From an uncultured archaeon A07HN63 (GTDB lineage: Archaea; Halobacteriota; Halobacteria; Halobacteriales; Haloferacaceae), in assembly GCA_000496215.1 (NCBI GenBank), contig KI543221.1:79462-92383 (forward strand): a DNA stretch of 12,922 nt, written 5' to 3'. Below, piece by piece: positions 12,056-12,922 of the stretch. Every line of letters begins with the position of its first letter. Position 1 is the first letter of the stretch. Under the pieces are notes generated by a model. It was given only the letters and a program-made list of their open reading frames with translations, ran no database searches and was not told the DNA's origin. Made by a program: the position numbers and the translations under genes.

Positions 12056-12185
12056 TTTCGTGCCGTTGGTATTTGCTCCCAACGGCGACCGCGGATCGCC
12101 GTATCGGGCGAGAACTGGGTTCGGCCGACTCTCCACCCCGCTATCGAGATAAAGAGTTTTCGCCCTCGGGGTCGCAGTCAGGACA

Positions 12186-12922
12186 ATGAGTACCCACGAG
12201 TGCGATGTTGCCATCGTCGGCGCGGGAACCTCCGGCTGTTATGCGGCCGCAACCGTCGCCAACGCAGGCCTCGATGCCGTGATGATCGAGCGGAAAGACG
12301 AGGAGGAGGCCGGCCATATCGCCTGTGGCGACGCGCTGAAAGGCGCCGACAAGTTCCCGAGTGCGATCCCGAAATCCAAGATCGAACCCGCCTTCACCAA
12401 CACCGGTGTTGATCACGGCCGCTTCGAGATTCCGAGTCACGACACCGTCCTCGAAATCCCGGTTCCCGGCGAACTCGCCGTGATCGACCGCCTCAAGTAC
12501 GGCCGGCTGCTGATCGAGGGCGCGACCGAGGCCGGTGCCGACATCCACTACAACACCGTTGTCAACGATGTCAAACAGACCGACGACGGGCAGATCACCG
12601 GCGTCGACGCCACCCGTGCGGGCGACCCCGTCGAGTACGACGCCGATGTCGTCATCGACGGCGCAGGCGCGCTCTCGCTGCTACAGGACAAGGCCGACTT
12701 CGAGAACGCGACCTTTGACACCAATGTCCGCTACTCGCAGTTCTGTTCGGCCTATCGGGAGATCGTCGAGGTCGACGAGGAAGTTGAGTGGGACGACGCC
12801 CTCGTCTTCAAACCGACCGAGCGCGCCGCCGCTATCTCTGGTATTTCCACGTACGTCGACGAGATCAACGCCGGCTGGGCTTCAGATGACGAGGAGCGAT
12901 GCAGATGATCGACGATCTCAAG
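12186..12922 (+). CDS. Geranylgeranyl reductase family protein (archaeal lipid saturation), partial and frameshifted at the window end
   Basis: This is the N-terminal half of a digeranylgeranylglycerophospholipid-reductase-type flavoprotein, which saturates the isoprenoid chains of archaeal membrane lipids. The FAD-binding Rossmann start is DVAIVGAGTSGCYAA (G12, G14, G17), with E35 at the end of the second strand (VMIERK) and the family segment ACGDALKG (46-53). Later come VIDGAGALSLL and CSAYREIVEVDEEVEWDDALVF. Full-length members have about 400-450 residues, so the gene continues past the window. The frame stays correct to FKPTERAA (to 12830). It then breaks and reaches a stop at 12906-12908 because of several apparent single-base losses (see findings). 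I read this as sequence error, not a true pseudogene. The start is ATG 12186, with AT-rich GATAAAG and GTTTTCG patches about 26-35 nt upstream. Confidence 0.88.

Overview
The window reads as ordinary chromosome of a halophilic archaeon (class Halobacteria). The signs are high GC, strongly acidic predicted proteins, a haloarchaeal aIF1A, an archaeal FAU-1 RNA-binding protein, a geranylgeranyl reductase for archaeal lipids, and AT-rich TATA-like boxes centred about 26-28 nt upstream of many start codons, which implies leaderless transcripts. I cannot name the genus. Most genes are single, independently promoted core or lineage-conserved genes.

Left part (1-3300): aIF1A and a 45-residue membrane protein on the minus strand, a weak candidate small ORF, then on the plus strand a CPBP/CAAX-type membrane protease, a family-4-like uracil-DNA glycosylase-fold Fe-S protein, and a DUF2064 (GT-A-like) protein. 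The last two each lack a residue motif that their wider families use for catalysis.

Middle (3300-4530): a long non-coding stretch with a strong TATA box followed by a perfect hairpin (candidate small RNA), then tRNA-Ser(UGA). The 3' end of this tRNA is repeated as a 32-bp direct repeat 126 bp downstream, with nested inverted repeats between the copies. This is the only part that looks like a mobile-element scar. A convergent six-helix membrane protein of unknown function follows.

Right part (4700-12922): nadE (NAD synthetase), a DUF5611-type small protein, a ROK-family sugar kinase, a NifU-C-type Fe-S scaffold, FAU-1 (minus strand), and divergently menE (menaquinone biosynthesis), which has a possible 30-codon upstream ORF, a Shine-Dalgarno site and an odd Asp-rich tail. 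Then come two small haloarchaeal proteins of unknown function, a convergent DUF2892 membrane protein whose stop codon overlaps that of its neighbour, and the start of a geranylgeranyl reductase. The last ~90 bases of that gene contain seven apparent one-base losses, six in C runs. They look like sequencing or assembly error at a contig end rather than a real pseudogene.

I found no CRISPR array, integrase, transposase, toxin-antitoxin pair or defence system. The points most worth checking are the tRNA duplication, the candidate small RNA, the menE leader ORF and the frameshifted right end.
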